Positions 48,382 to 58,228 of a stretch of 64,000 nt of DNA are shown one piece after another. The position numbers and the translations under genes were made by a program. The notes under the pieces were generated by a model. That model had not been told where the DNA came from, did no database searches, and saw only the letters and a list, made by a program, of their open reading frames with translations. Source of the DNA: Plasmopara viticola (taxonomy: Eukaryota; Oomycota; Peronosporomycetes; Peronosporales; Peronosporaceae); the NCBI GenBank assembly GCA_001695595.3, contig MBPM02000083.1:124001-188000 (forward strand), given 5' to 3'. The stretch's first letter is position 1, and the number at the start of each line of letters is the position of its first letter.

Positions 48382-48467
48382 TATTTTTTACAATATTTTT
48401 GTACTTTGGTCCTCCTTTTGTTCTTGATATGCGACTAATTCAGATTTCCTTTAACACGATGCCAATT

Positions 48468-48791
48468 TTTCGGTAAAGGTTGGGGTGACGCCCTCCTTCC
48501 AAGCGCGGGGGCTAAATGCTCGCGCGCTTCGGGCAGGTGCTCTCGGGCATCTGCAAGTCTCTAACGAGTCTCACCCTCGACGCGACGGTCTCCAGCACCG
48601 GGCGCCACCTGGGCTCTTACCAAGTCAGAGCTAAGCAAAATAACGGAAGACCCTCAAGACCTCGGTGCTGGCTGCACTGCCCGCCGAACGAGACCCGACG
48701 TATGCGGACACCACTTTATGCCGTGGACTAGCCAGACTGAGCCTAGCACGTGCATAACTTGGCAACGCGATAACGTAATACAATACAATAC
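48468..48791 (+). mobile_element. SINE-like element, family 1 (LINE-tailed), copy b
   Basis: A 324-base insertion in the left arm, flanked by a perfect target duplication of at least 10 bases, GATGCCAATT, at 48458-48467 and 48792-48801. Head (to about 48640) and LINE-derived tail (ending TAATACAATACAATAC) match copies a and d. The right arm lacks it, so it inserted after the duplication, or the right arm lost it together with about 50 neighbouring bases. Confidence 0.9.
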
Positions 48792-48878
48792 GATGCCAAT
48801 TAAAATCTAAGAAACAGGTCAAAAAATTCGACATTTTTTCCCAGATTTGTGAGACGGTCTACATGCCGCATTCATGTG

Positions 48879-49145
48879 CTAGTGACTGGACTGCGAATAA
48901 GTTTCTGTAACGCCCTGCTTCCTGGCGTAACATGTGCCTCCTCCAATTGATCTCGTGAACGCCACAGCACGGTCGACACAGTCGAGTGGGCGCTGAACAT
49001 CTCGTTGGTGGTTCCTCCGCAAAGCATCATGGACTGACCCAAGCTTTTTGAAGTGCTCCCAAGCTTTATTAATCACTTTCCAACCGGAGCTATAAGGAGC
49101 ATAAAGTGACAACTTGACCTTTATCAGCAGTACTTCATCGCGCAC
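48879..49145 (-). CDS. Small divergent reading frame upstream of GAF gene 1
   Basis: 88 codons on minus beginning MRDEVLLIKVKLSLYAPYSS, with KAWEHFKKLGSVHDALRRNH and QRDVQRPLDC. The same frame, from the same ATG, exists in the other arm at 62756-63040, with several amino-acid differences and a different C-terminus after a frameshift near QRPLDC. It starts close to, and opposite, the FYVE-like/GAF gene start. Helix-rich text with spaced Trp recalls Myb/SANT-like folds only loosely. It may be a real small gene, a remnant of a longer one, or chance. Confidence 0.35.
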   Translation of the reverse strand: MRDEVLLIKVKLSLYAPYSSGWKVINKAWEHFKKLGSVHDALRRNHQRDVQRPLDCVDRAVAFTRSIGGGTCYARKQGVTETYSQSSH

Positions 49146-49236
49146 CGTTTTCAGCCATCGAACGCAACGTGCATCATGTAAAACACGTCGTTATCGCTCA
49201 ACACTATACACCAACTACGCATCAAACTCATGCACG

Positions 49237-51186
49237 ATGACACATTCACCACAAAACTTGTCACGCAATAATCTTGTAGATCTTGAAGAGCTTCTTTCTC
49301 GAGTGCGCAATGCCAACGCTGCGATGGCTAATCGTGCGCTTACAGATTCGACAGGGTCATGGAACCTTATTAAACGCACGACGTCACTTCGTCTGGGCTC
49401 TCAGTCTAGAAATGACCGATTCGAAGTTTCATCTCGAGCACTCGCAGACGGTTACGAGGTACTCTCGGTGGGTACAATTGCGTGCAGCTCGCACGAGCTG
49501 GCGTCACCTTTGTGTACACGTGACGAGAGTGATTACAATGCTGCAATGAAGGGACTTTATGGTAGCCAGTTCATATATGGTTCCGTCGTGCAAGTAATAC
49601 GAAGTATTCCATCACAAGAAACGATCCCGGATACCCATCGACTGTCCGTAAAAACGGGCTGCTTTGCCCGTTCTGGATCTTTGGCTCGCAACGAACAATG
49701 GTGCTTTCTCGAGTATTATCAGCCAACCAGTGATGCTTTCAAAAGTGAATCGCTAGCCTCTGATCTACTATCGCAAGGATTTTCCATCTCTTTTGTATCT
49801 TTGTCCGAAAAAGAAGTGAACGCAGGCAAAGCAGTGGGAAATTCCGAAGACCAGCTGAACAATGTCTCGGCATTCCTGGTTGTCGATACAGTCCCTGCCG
49901 TTTCAAAGGAACAAAGTGATGGCAACGCAACCAAGTTGCGTGTCATATTTTATGCACGGTACCACGATTCAGACAAAGTGGTCGTAGGTCAAGCCAGTGA
50001 TAAAATGGTACGCAATCGACTCAAAGCGTTAGCAAAAGGAATGCCGCGTCTCCCGACGCTTGTACGACGCCGACGCCTTGGCACACAAGTTTTCGCTCAC
50101 GCGTCCGTCTGCGTCGCTGCACCGAAAGAAAAGGCTCGAAATCCGTACTGTGTTTCGTGCACGAAAAGCCTTCGTCTAAACTCGTTCATGCGCTTCGCAC
50201 GCCGCTGTCAGCTCTGTGCATACAATGTGTGTACGGCGTGCTGGGTACGCGAAAACGTAGAGACAAATATTGGACATATAAGCGCCCTAGGTGTTTGTAA
50301 GCGTTGTCTTGAGTGGGTGGACCGCTGCGACTATTCGCACATTCAGGTCCATCGTCGTGGTCCAGTTGAGATTGTTGAAGACCCTGAACCGTCACAACGA
50401 TTGGGTCAAAGTCTGCGTGGAGAGATGCTTGTCGAAACGACGCGACAGGCAGCCGTGTCACTGATCCGGATGCTACTGGATTCATCGGAGTCGTCGAGTG
50501 TCACCCTTGGTTCCGACTTTAGTACGGATGATGAGGAAGTAGAAGAGTTCATGTCGGCTGTGGACGGGTATTTTGACCGACGACTTCGCGAGGCGCCACC
50601 AGCGAAAGACTGTGTACTGTCCAATGCTCGGCAGCGTAATTATCCACTGCATCCAATAGACAGCACCTCTCCATCTGCTCCAATTCCTGACAATGAAGTG
50701 GCTCGAATCGAGTGCATTAAACGATGGGACCTGATGAATCTGAAAGGACCCATCCCAGAGCTTGACATCATCTGCTCGTTTCTCAGCAAGAAGCTCGTAT
50801 TTTTTTGTTCGATGATTACAATTGTTGGTGAAACAAATCAATTGATTTTAAGCTGCACAATCGGCGACTACGTCCATGCCTTGCTGCCGCGCGAGCATAC
50901 TTTCTGTCAACATTTACTCATGGATGACGCACCCTTCATCGTCCGAAATCCGGAAGCAGATGTCCAATTTTATAACCTGAACCCCGTCAAACACCAAGGC
51001 ATCCAATATTATTGCAATATTCCGATCACAATTTTCAGTGGGATCATGGTCGGCTCTATCTGCTGTGTGCACACGACAGCGATGGATATCACGCGCTCAC
51101 AATACGATACGCTAGTTCAGTTTGGACGTATTGCTTCCAAGATAATACGAGTTAAGGCAGAGTCGAAGCTGCATAGGATTGAGTGA
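49237..51186 (+). CDS. FYVE-like zinc finger and GAF domain protein, copy 1
   Basis: Partner of the gene at 60707-62725, nearly identical. With the ATG at 49237 (MTHSPQNLSRNN) it gives 649 residues. The start used by copy 2 is lost here: four bases are missing after that ATG (49176-49178), which is now followed at once by TAA. The same frame also stays open upstream to 49114, so a longer form is possible. The middle holds a Cys-rich finger of FYVE type: NPYCVSC, RRCQLCAYNVCTACW and CKRCLEW; the basic RRHHCR signature of true FYVE domains is not present (RFARRCQLC instead). The last 160 or so residues, from RIECIKRWDLMN to the end, form a GAF domain, with the PREHTFCQHLL and GSICCVHT boxes. 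Such proteins are common in oomycetes. Lipid and small-ligand binding are family-level inferences. Confidence 0.88.
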   Translation: MTHSPQNLSRNNLVDLEELLSRVRNANAAMANRALTDSTGSWNLIKRTTSLRLGSQSRNDRFEVSSRALADGYEVLSVGTIACSSHELASPLCTRDESDYNAAMKGLYGSQFIYGSVVQVIRSIPSQETIPDTHRLSVKTGCFARSGSLARNEQWCFLEYYQPTSDAFKSESLASDLLSQGFSISFVSLSEKEVNAGKAVGNSEDQLNNVSAFLVVDTVPAVSKEQSDGNATKLRVIFYARYHDSDKVVVGQASDKMVRNRLKALAKGMPRLPTLVRRRRLGTQVFAHASVCVAAPKEKARNPYCVSCTKSLRLNSFMRFARRCQLCAYNVCTACWVRENVETNIGHISALGVCKRCLEWVDRCDYSHIQVHRRGPVEIVEDPEPSQRLGQSLRGEMLVETTRQAAVSLIRMLLDSSESSSVTLGSDFSTDDEEVEEFMSAVDGYFDRRLREAPPAKDCVLSNARQRNYPLHPIDSTSPSAPIPDNEVARIECIKRWDLMNLKGPIPELDIICSFLSKKLVFFCSMITIVGETNQLILSCTIGDYVHALLPREHTFCQHLLMDDAPFIVRNPEADVQFYNLNPVKHQGIQYYCNIPITIFSGIMVGSICCVHTTAMDITRSQYDTLVQFGRIASKIIRVKAESKLHRIE

Positions 51187-52630
51187 TGATTGGTTGAGTT
51201 GCTAGCAAAAAAGTTTCCAGTAGTACCGCAATCGTCCAAACATTGATATTGTATTGCTTGATGCTCGATCAATACTTATTGTTGTTGTGAATGTAATAAT
51301 ATTTTATAGATTATATATCGGAAGCATAAGGATCAATTTTGATTGAGAAAATTGCTACCAGCTGACTCGGTATACCGCAGAACATGTTAAGGGAAGCCAA
51401 TGTGGAACGTAAGAAGGGCAGTGCTTAGCTCCTTCAATTTACTTTAAAATTATCGTAGGTGCAGGCAAGGAGCGATACAACCGTCTATGTATAAACTGTA
51501 ATGGGAAGTTGAACTAGTCAAATGCAATTAACATCTAATCGACGCCATCCACACCATTAAACATATCCAACACCACGTTCGGCATTATGTCGGGGGATAA
51601 CGAATAGACCATATTCTTGCGTTGCTTATCCTTTTTTATCCTTCCGAACGGGCGCTAGATGCACGAGTAGGAGTGCACTGCAACGAAAGGTTTTTCAAAT
51701 CAACCAAAGTCCCTTTTTCCGACAACACGGACCGAACACTCTTCGCCAGCCGGGTCCGATATTTTTTTTTGTTTTTTTTCTGTCATTTATCCGAATAAAC
51801 TGGATATTCGGAATATCTCCGTTCCACAAATGCACTTTCTTAATCTTGTGGACGTAAACATCTGGTGATCGTTATTTCAAATTGGCGCTTGTGAATATAG
51901 CAACGAGGTATGGCTTTTTGACTGTCAAAGACCATCTTGATCTGTGGTCCTAAGCACAATTTAAAGTTGTCAGACTGTGGTAATTCATTAATCAGCGCTT
52001 GATGTCGAGGTTAAACTACGTCTGTGTCTATTGCTGAATATGCCTTACTTGAAAGTTCTGCAGCGACAACGAAATTTTGACCTTAGACTTGATGCGATGC
52101 GTGCTCGTGATAATCAATCGTGGTATTAAATATTAAGTAACACAGCAAACAACCACCACGAAACTGCTATGTAGTATCGCGCCAACATGACGTAAGAGCG
52201 GATATACGTTTGGACAAAAATTGCTGTGCCGCACTTCCAATGTTATTTCAGTATGTTCGGTTGTGAATTTCAATCCGAGCTGCTTGCTAGGGGCGTAGCT
52301 CAGCATTTGCAACTTTGCACATCACTTTGAATCTCTTGACAAGAATGTTGACGGCGGAAACAAGTATAATTACTGGATGACAGAAAGCATCTGTATCAGA
52401 AAAGGACTTTAAATATAGTAGGTGGGGCCAACAGCATACGCCTGTTCAGAGAGATAATTGCGCCCCAAGGCATGCCGACACCCTCGCACGGGCGTTGCCA
52501 CGGCGGTACTTTTGAAGAGGAAACTTAAGCGTTGAGTATAAAAAAAGATAAGTGCATATGAAAGTTATCACGTACAAAGCTTGATATCTTTAATAGGTAC
52601 TTTTGATAGCGATCAAGATGGCGGGATACG
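51187..52630. other. 3' flank of GAF gene 1 within the left arm
   Basis: Non-coding, homologous in inverse orientation to 58935-60706. At 51620-51624 lies CGTTG, the uninterrupted target site of the SINE that sits at 59944-60262 in the other arm. T-rich runs near 51760 match A-rich runs near 59790. No gene recognised. Confidence 0.8.
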
Positions 52631-53898
52631 CAATTTATACGAATCTTATATCGAAGATAAAAAAAAAGTTGAATGTTACTAAGCACAAACCTACTTATTT
52701 TAGCACTGCATTGAAAGCGAGGCGTTATAAATAATGCGATCGCAACTTTAAAAATAAGTTTCAAACGAGCTCAGGGTCTCGATCACAGACGAGACAGCAA
52801 TTGCAACCCAGCTACAAAATGCCAAGCAGCAAATTGTGTTCCACATCGCAGTTAAAGTCGACACGGCGATACGTGGCATTTAAATACGCTTGCACTAGAG
52901 ACTAAGAGCCTCCGGGCCACTCGTGTGTGAACTTTGATCAATGTACAAATAATAGAACCAACGGGTGAAATCGCATAAGTCAATTATTAGTTGAAAGCGT
53001 CGTTGACGGATAATCTCCGCTTGAGTACGATCGAATTGCTTTAACGCCACAATGCGAAAAATTGGCGATGAAATTATTAGGAATCTATCAGATCCGAGCA
53101 GAAATTTGACCTGGTTCGTTGGCCAGTAAAAATGAGATAAGGTGTCGCCGTTTGAGAATCGCGGAAGCTTATCACAGTGCCTATAAGAAGTAGTAACTTT
53201 TTAGCAACGGCAAAGTCGGCATTTAATTATATCGTTACCCGCCGTTTTATCGCCGTATGAATGCTGATCCTTTCGACGCCAATAAGTCCAGATTTATTAC
53301 AGCATCGCAGTAAGTACATCCCAGTTCAAGGAACGGGAGCTGACCAGCTATAAACTGTCCCAGCACCAACGGCACCAATTTCGCTAACAATATCATGGCC
53401 GTTGATAAAGCTATAGACTTTCTTACGTAATAGCAGACGCGGCGGGATTTTAATAGGGTGGTACACAACGGTGCGATCCAAGTACAGGGCATAGTGAGCA
53501 CAAGTGCAAATGTGTCCATCACGCCTGATAAAGTACCGTTATCGAAGAGGCAGAAAGAAGGAAACGGAACCGTCGAAGACCGCTATAGTGTGAAATTTAT
53601 TATTTTGGGCAAATTGAACTCACGGGCTCTTGGACAAGTGCGCACTCGTCCGGCTCGAAAAGGAAACTTCCGCGACCTTCACTCTGGCATTCCGCATTCG
53701 TGCTTGCGCAACAAGAAACGACCTCCGCACTCAGCTTGGTGACAGCTAGCACGCTGAGGAGGTAACCGTCAGAATAACTTCTCACTAACCTGGAGTGATT
53801 GCTCGACATTCTACGAATCGAGCGAGAGCTGCGTAGACTTGAAACGACAACCAAAACATTGGATTGTATTAATCAGATAAGCTAGCAGGACGAGAACC
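52631..53898. other. Spacer left part; possible transporter remnant
   Basis: No intact gene. Minus 53247-53522 is open for 91 codons with two hydrophobic stretches (TFALVLTMPCTWIAPLCTTL and AMILLAKLVPLVLGQFIAGQ). The VPLVLGQ text recalls bile-acid/sodium symporter (SLC10A7-like) proteins, but the match is short, so I leave it as a possible relic. The last 150 or so bases should hold the promoter of the kelch gene. Confidence 0.3.
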
Positions 53899-55413
53899 AT
53901 GGCAGTGACACCCGTGACGATTGCGTCCACGGCAAAGAAGGATGACGGATCCAAAGCGGTGGAAACTAGCGGCTCTACCGCGGTTAGTCGGCTTGAGGTA
54001 CGCTCTTGGGACAAGTTGCATCCCCGCGGGGATGTGTATAGTCCGCGTACGGGGCACACTGTCACAAGCAAAGGTGCGCTTTAACATGAGTTAGAAAATG
54101 GTTTTGAGCTGTTGTTGAGTTTTTTTAATTGTTTCGTAGACGGTCAAGTGTACGTATTTGGCGGCACTGATCGTAGACGACGGCAACAAGATCTTTACCA
54201 ATTGGATCTCGAATCAAGGATGTGGTCGCAGGTGCAGACGCGCGGTACGCTGCCCCCTAGACGATCTGGGGCATTGGGTGTTGTCCACAAGAGCAATATG
54301 TTTATCTTTGGAGGCTACGACGGTCGTGATGGCAACTACTTTAACGACCTATACTACTTCAATTTTGATGAACAGAGATGGAATCAGATGCCCAGTATTG
54401 TGGAGGATCGGCCCGAAGCTCGCACTGATCACATTATGGTGTTGCATTCGTCTAGTATTTACGTATTTGGAGGTTACAATGGTTCTAGTCGATTTAATGA
54501 CCTTTGTGGCTATGATATCATTGAACAACGTTGGAGCCGACAGGAGGCTCAAGGCTCTATTCCGTCCAGACGTTTTGGTCATAGCGGTGTTGTGCACGCT
54601 GATTCGAGTCGTCTGATCGTTTTTGGAGGCTGGGACGGTCGTGATACATTAAATGATCTGTACGAGTACAGCTTTATTACTAACGAGTGGATGAAGATGG
54701 AAACCAGAGGGAATTGTCCTCCACACAGATATCGTCACACGGCTGTAATTTTTGGGGACAATATGTATATCTTTGGAGGTGTTGACAAGACGCACAGTCG
54801 GTTTAACGACCTGCAGCGGCTTAACTTAACTACCAATACGTGGAGTGAGATTTGTACGACAGGAAGCATACCAAGCAGCCGTACATTTCACAGGGCTGTG
54901 GTAGTGGGTAGCAAAATGTTTTTGCTTGGAGGATACGATGGTACTGATCGTCTGCAGGATCTCTACTCGATTGACATCGGGGCATTAACTTTACCACCAC
55001 TGTTGGACATTTGTGCCGATTATATCCGGACGAATTTAGAATGTGTGCTCGAAACCACGACTTTCAAGGGGGTTCCTCGCGACGTAACTGATCACGTCAT
55101 CTTCAAACGTGATCTTGAGGGTCGTCTACGAGGTAGTTGCAAACTTTGTCGACCTGGCAGATGCTGCGTTTATCGAATGCAAAAAAAAGAGCCTTGCCCA
55201 GAAGATAACCAAAATTTATTGCGAGTCAGCCACGCAAGTTGCATTTGCGGACACTCCACATTTCATCATGAGGTGATAGATGAATCCAGTACGTTAAAAT
55301 ATTTTTGCGCCATTTACAGCCGACGTGAAATTTTACAAATTATTGTATTGCAGAACTCTACGGAAAAAAAACAATGGGATCAACTTCGACAAAAGGTGAA
55401 TAAAACCCTATAA
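53899..55413 (+). CDS. Kelch-repeat protein with Cys/His-rich C-terminus
   Basis: Exon 1 is 53899-54073 and the intron 54074-54139 is 66 bases (GTGCGC to CGTAG, phase 1). Exon 2 is 54140-55413. The product has 482 residues, joined as TVTSK-DGQVYVFGG. Six kelch blades follow one another (VYVFGGTD, MFIFGGYDGRDG, IYVFGGYNGSS, LIVFGGWDGRD, MYIFGGVDK, MFLLGGYDGTD), enough for one beta-propeller, which usually binds partner proteins. No BTB or F-box is present. The last 110 or so residues hold a Cys/His cluster: CKLCRPGRCCVY, then CICGHSTFHHEV, which could bind zinc. It lies tail to tail with the Tfb2 gene, 413 bases apart. The exact role is unknown; a ubiquitin-ligase adaptor role would be inference. 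Confidence 0.92.
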
Positions 55414-55826
55414 GGCTCTATAAAATATCTGCTAACGTACACTTTTTGCATTCGTCAGTTCTCATGCTCTGCGGTTCTATTTACAAACGCTTATTCGACT
55501 CGACATCATCTAATTTATCCCATTCATCGCTTCTTTCTTCCCCTGGTGGCCGATTTTCAGACGAAAGCACGAATAATGAAAAAGAATGCGTAGCTTAGAA
55601 ATAAACAGAAAAGTTGGTAACCCAAGCGCGTTGGGACGCATAGGGACCGTTCTACCGTCAATATTTCGGAGCTAAAGTATTAAAGCATGTGTTTGCAATT
55701 GCTTGTAATATTCATTGAGCTACAGCATTTTTTAGTAACTAAAAAGACGATTTCAACAATGTCACAGACTGAGGTTGTAGGTTTCGATAGTAAATTGTCT
55801 TTGCTCACGTTGATGGTCTAGTAACT
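55414..55826. other. Convergent intergenic region
   Basis: 413 bases between the stop codons of the kelch gene (plus) and Tfb2 (minus). Both 3' ends must be processed here. No motif that I can name with confidence and no small frame of note. Confidence 0.6.
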
Positions 55827-57416
55827 TTAAGACGATAATTGATTTTGAATGTAATTGCGAACCTCGTCAATGCCTTTGCTCGCAATCGACAATCTGAAGT
55901 GAATGGGGTCCGCCCAAGTAAGCACCTTGAGGCCCTTTGCATAGTCACAAACGCTTTCATAATCTGCTTTTGTGTTAAAACCGTCGAATAATATACCCTC
56001 CATAAATTGTACGCGATTTCGCTCATGCTCCCACAAATAGATTTGGTCGGCAATATTTTCTGGAATTATTGGAGAGTTAAGGCGCATTTTTGGATGCGCA
56101 TGTTTCATGAGAAAGTCATAAATTTGTTGCGCAGAGATGCCGTGAATCAAAGCTGAGCGCAAACTTTCACGCGTAATGAAGCCAATGGCCAGGTTGGGAA
56201 GTCTTGCCACGATGTCTACAAATACACTGAGCATCGCCACGTGAAGCGTCGACGAGGTGTAGGCGTAAATCTTAAAATTCGTTTCAACAACCACCAGCAA
56301 ACGTGCTCCATGGTCAACTGCAGGGGCGTGGCGTGGATCTGCCACTTGAGACTTTATGCCAGCGCGCACCCCCACAAAAGAACTGGCGAGACTGACTTGA
56401 GAACGCTTTTGTCCCGTTGATCCGCCAAAAATGAGGTTCACAGCTAAACTAGTCGTGTAAAATCGATCCGAATTTGAGCGTTTGCGAAAGAGCAAGCCAA
56501 AATCAATAAAATCTCCGAGCAGTAGTCGCTGCGTTTGTGTTAAATCTGCCACGGCATAATATCCTCCTGTCTGACAGTAGCTGATCTGGAATAAAAACTG
56601 CAAGATATCCTCTTGTCTAAGAGTGCCTGTGTTATCCAGCGTGCGAATATATTCCAACATGAAAATCCACATCTGGACGTGAATATCCTTAAGCATGAAT
56701 TCATAACCCGTGTCTGTAATATGCAGTGCTCTAGAATCCGCCCCGCTAGCCTGCAGCAGTTTGGTTCGCAGCAAAATATCCACAACGGATTGTGGTGGCT
56801 CCTGCACAGCTGTCGAGCCCACCATGTAATGTAGCACTGAGTCCCATCGTGCCCTCGCATAACGCTCCAGATCAACCGCTGCAAAAGTATTCTCAGGGTC
56901 TTTGGGAAGATGCAACCGCCCGCTCTCCCATGGAGATCCACCCAATGTGCTAAGTGCGTACTGCGCAACATTAAACAGTGTGTTCAGAAAATTCAACTAC
57001 ATTCGCATCAAAGTGTAGGGCTTTATCGATTTTCTCACCATAAGCTGCTTCTGGAACGTCGGGTGGGGTCTGTAGCCACCATCGACCTGGATGAACACCC
57101 TTAATCCCTCAAGTTTAAGCAACGCGGCGCGAAATTGTGGAGGCATTTGGTGCGTTTCTCCAGGCAGGGGTACGACCCATTTTTCCAAAAGCTCAAGCGG
57201 CACGGCGACGTTTGTGGATAAAAGGCGCATCACAAATTGCTGTGCAAGGGGTGGAAGTGCCTGAAAAATAGCTTGGCATGCCCATGGATCCTGGTATAGA
57301 CGCTCCAACGTCGCCGTCGGCAGCGTCTCCAAAAAGTCGAAGGCATCCATATTTAGATGGGACACAAAATCACTTCGTGTGGTGCACGCTTCTGTTGTCA
57401 TGTCATTGCTACCCAT
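55827..57416 (-). CDS. TFB2: TFIIH core subunit p52 / Tfb2
   Basis: Subunit of TFIIH, which regulates the XPB helicase in transcription start and nucleotide excision repair in the nucleus. Two same-frame parts are separated by one TAG at 56997-56999. I propose an intron of 42 bases, minus-strand 57038 to 56997 (GTGAGAAAAT to ATGTAG, phase 0). It removes the stop and joins PTFQKQLM to LNFLNTLFN. This gives exons 57416-57039 and 56996-55827, or 515 residues, near the usual family length. Family text: ERYARARWDSVLHYMVGS, ILQFLFQISYC, RFYTTSLAVNLIFGG, VVETNFKIYAYTSSTLHVAM, GFITRESLRSALIHGISAQQ and DQIYLWEHERNRVQFMEGIL. If the intron is not real, the TAG would make this a broken gene. The MITE at 57481-58108 lies 64 bases upstream of the ATG. 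Confidence 0.92.
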
Positions 57417-57480
57417 ATTTTGGCGATGTTTTAAGCTTAAACTTAAGATAAAAATACACCTTATTTTGCCATTTAATTAA

Positions 57481-58108
57481 GGGAAATGATACCGGGCAGG
57501 CACTGATGTTTATATGAATTGAATTGATTGGCATTTCTTCTCTGTGATTGGCTGGAGGGTTAATTCTCAGTCGTGATATCAATTCTCATATGCTACACCA
57601 ATCTCCGATGCAACCTATCCCAAAACTATTTTTCGACGTTAAAACCGCGACTTTCCACGCAACCTTGACGTATTCTTTCGCAGTAACATCACCATGAATA
57701 CCCTGCAAACTCTTGGCCAGCGCGTCTTCAGCTCTTACGAGGACGCACACAAAGCTATAAACACGGAACTCGGAGATGGGGGGTTTATTGTGTCAGTCAA
57801 ACACACGTACTACTACAACAACGATCCGACAACAAACGACGTCAAGAATATTGTTTTTGTATGCTCATGTGACAAAAATCCTGCCTCCATCGGTGCTGGG
57901 AACTCAGAATCTAGTCGTAAACGTATCAGACCAAGTAGTTAGTTCTGGGTTAAGGTGCATCTGAGATTGGTGTAGCATATGAGAATTGATACCACGACTG
58001 AGAATTAACCCTCCAGCCAATCACAGAGAAGAAATGCCAATGAATTTAATTTATATAAACATCAGTGCCTGCCCGTTAGCGAAAAGTGCCTGCCCGGTAT
58101 CATTTCCC
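57481..58108 (+). mobile_element. MITE-like DNA element with long TIRs, copy 2
   Basis: A 628-base element of the same family as 47741-48381, flanked by perfect 8-base target duplications TTAATTAA (57473-57480 and 58109-58116). Because this target is itself a palindrome, its exact length is uncertain by a base or two. The left TIR lacks about 21 bases around CTTTTCGCTAACGGGCAGGCA that the right TIR keeps, probably lost between short direct repeats. The internal frame is longer than in copy 1. It inserted just upstream of the Tfb2 start codon and may supply or disturb promoter sequence there. Confidence 0.92.
57694..57942 (+). CDS. Small FAR1-like frame inside MITE copy 2
   Basis: 82 codons, MNTLQTLGQRVFSSYEDAHK to ESSRKRIRPSS, with GGFIVSVKHTYYYNNDP and VFVCSCDK. 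It is the more complete of the two copies and ends with a basic stretch (SSRKRIRP). It resembles only the beginning of a FAR1-type domain; there is no transposase. Both copies keep a start codon and most of the text, which could mean a recent common source rather than selection. Confidence 0.5.
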   Translation: MNTLQTLGQRVFSSYEDAHKAINTELGDGGFIVSVKHTYYYNNDPTTNDVKNIVFVCSCDKNPASIGAGNSESSRKRIRPSS

Positions 58109-58116
58109 TTAATTAA

Positions 58117-58228
58117 TTATTGAATGCACTTCGCACGACAAATTTCTACTTATTCGTGTAAATATACAAATTACCATATGGGTTGAACGAAGCCCTGCTG
58201 CATATGTAAGCTTGTGAATCCGCTTGCC
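58117..58228. other. Short non-coding link between MITE and LINE
   Basis: Unique AT-rich sequence; nothing recognised. Confidence 0.6.

Larger units (their letters stand above)
47435..52630 (+). repeat. Inverted segmental duplication, left arm
   Basis: Left arm of a large inverted duplication whose right arm is 58935-63515 (minus). Homology starts near GTTCTGCCTCAA (47438), runs through the FYVE-like/GAF gene and fades near 52630 after TTTTGATAGCGATC. It contains two insertions absent from the right arm (MITE 47741-48381, SINE 48468-48791). Without them and their target duplications the arm is about 4.2 kb, the same as the right arm without its own SINE. Coding parts are nearly identical by eye; non-coding parts are more diverged. 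Confidence 0.92.

Noticed and set aside
50186..50624. Minus frames of 72-99 codons within GAF gene 1, repeated in the other arm
   Set aside because: They recur only because the two arms are nearly identical; they are antisense shadows of the FYVE-like/GAF genes.
53247..53522. Possible bile-acid/sodium symporter gene
   Set aside because: Only a short hydrophobic match (VPLVLGQ and neighbours), with no start, no further membrane segments and no continuation on either side. Kept only as a remark in the spacer entry.
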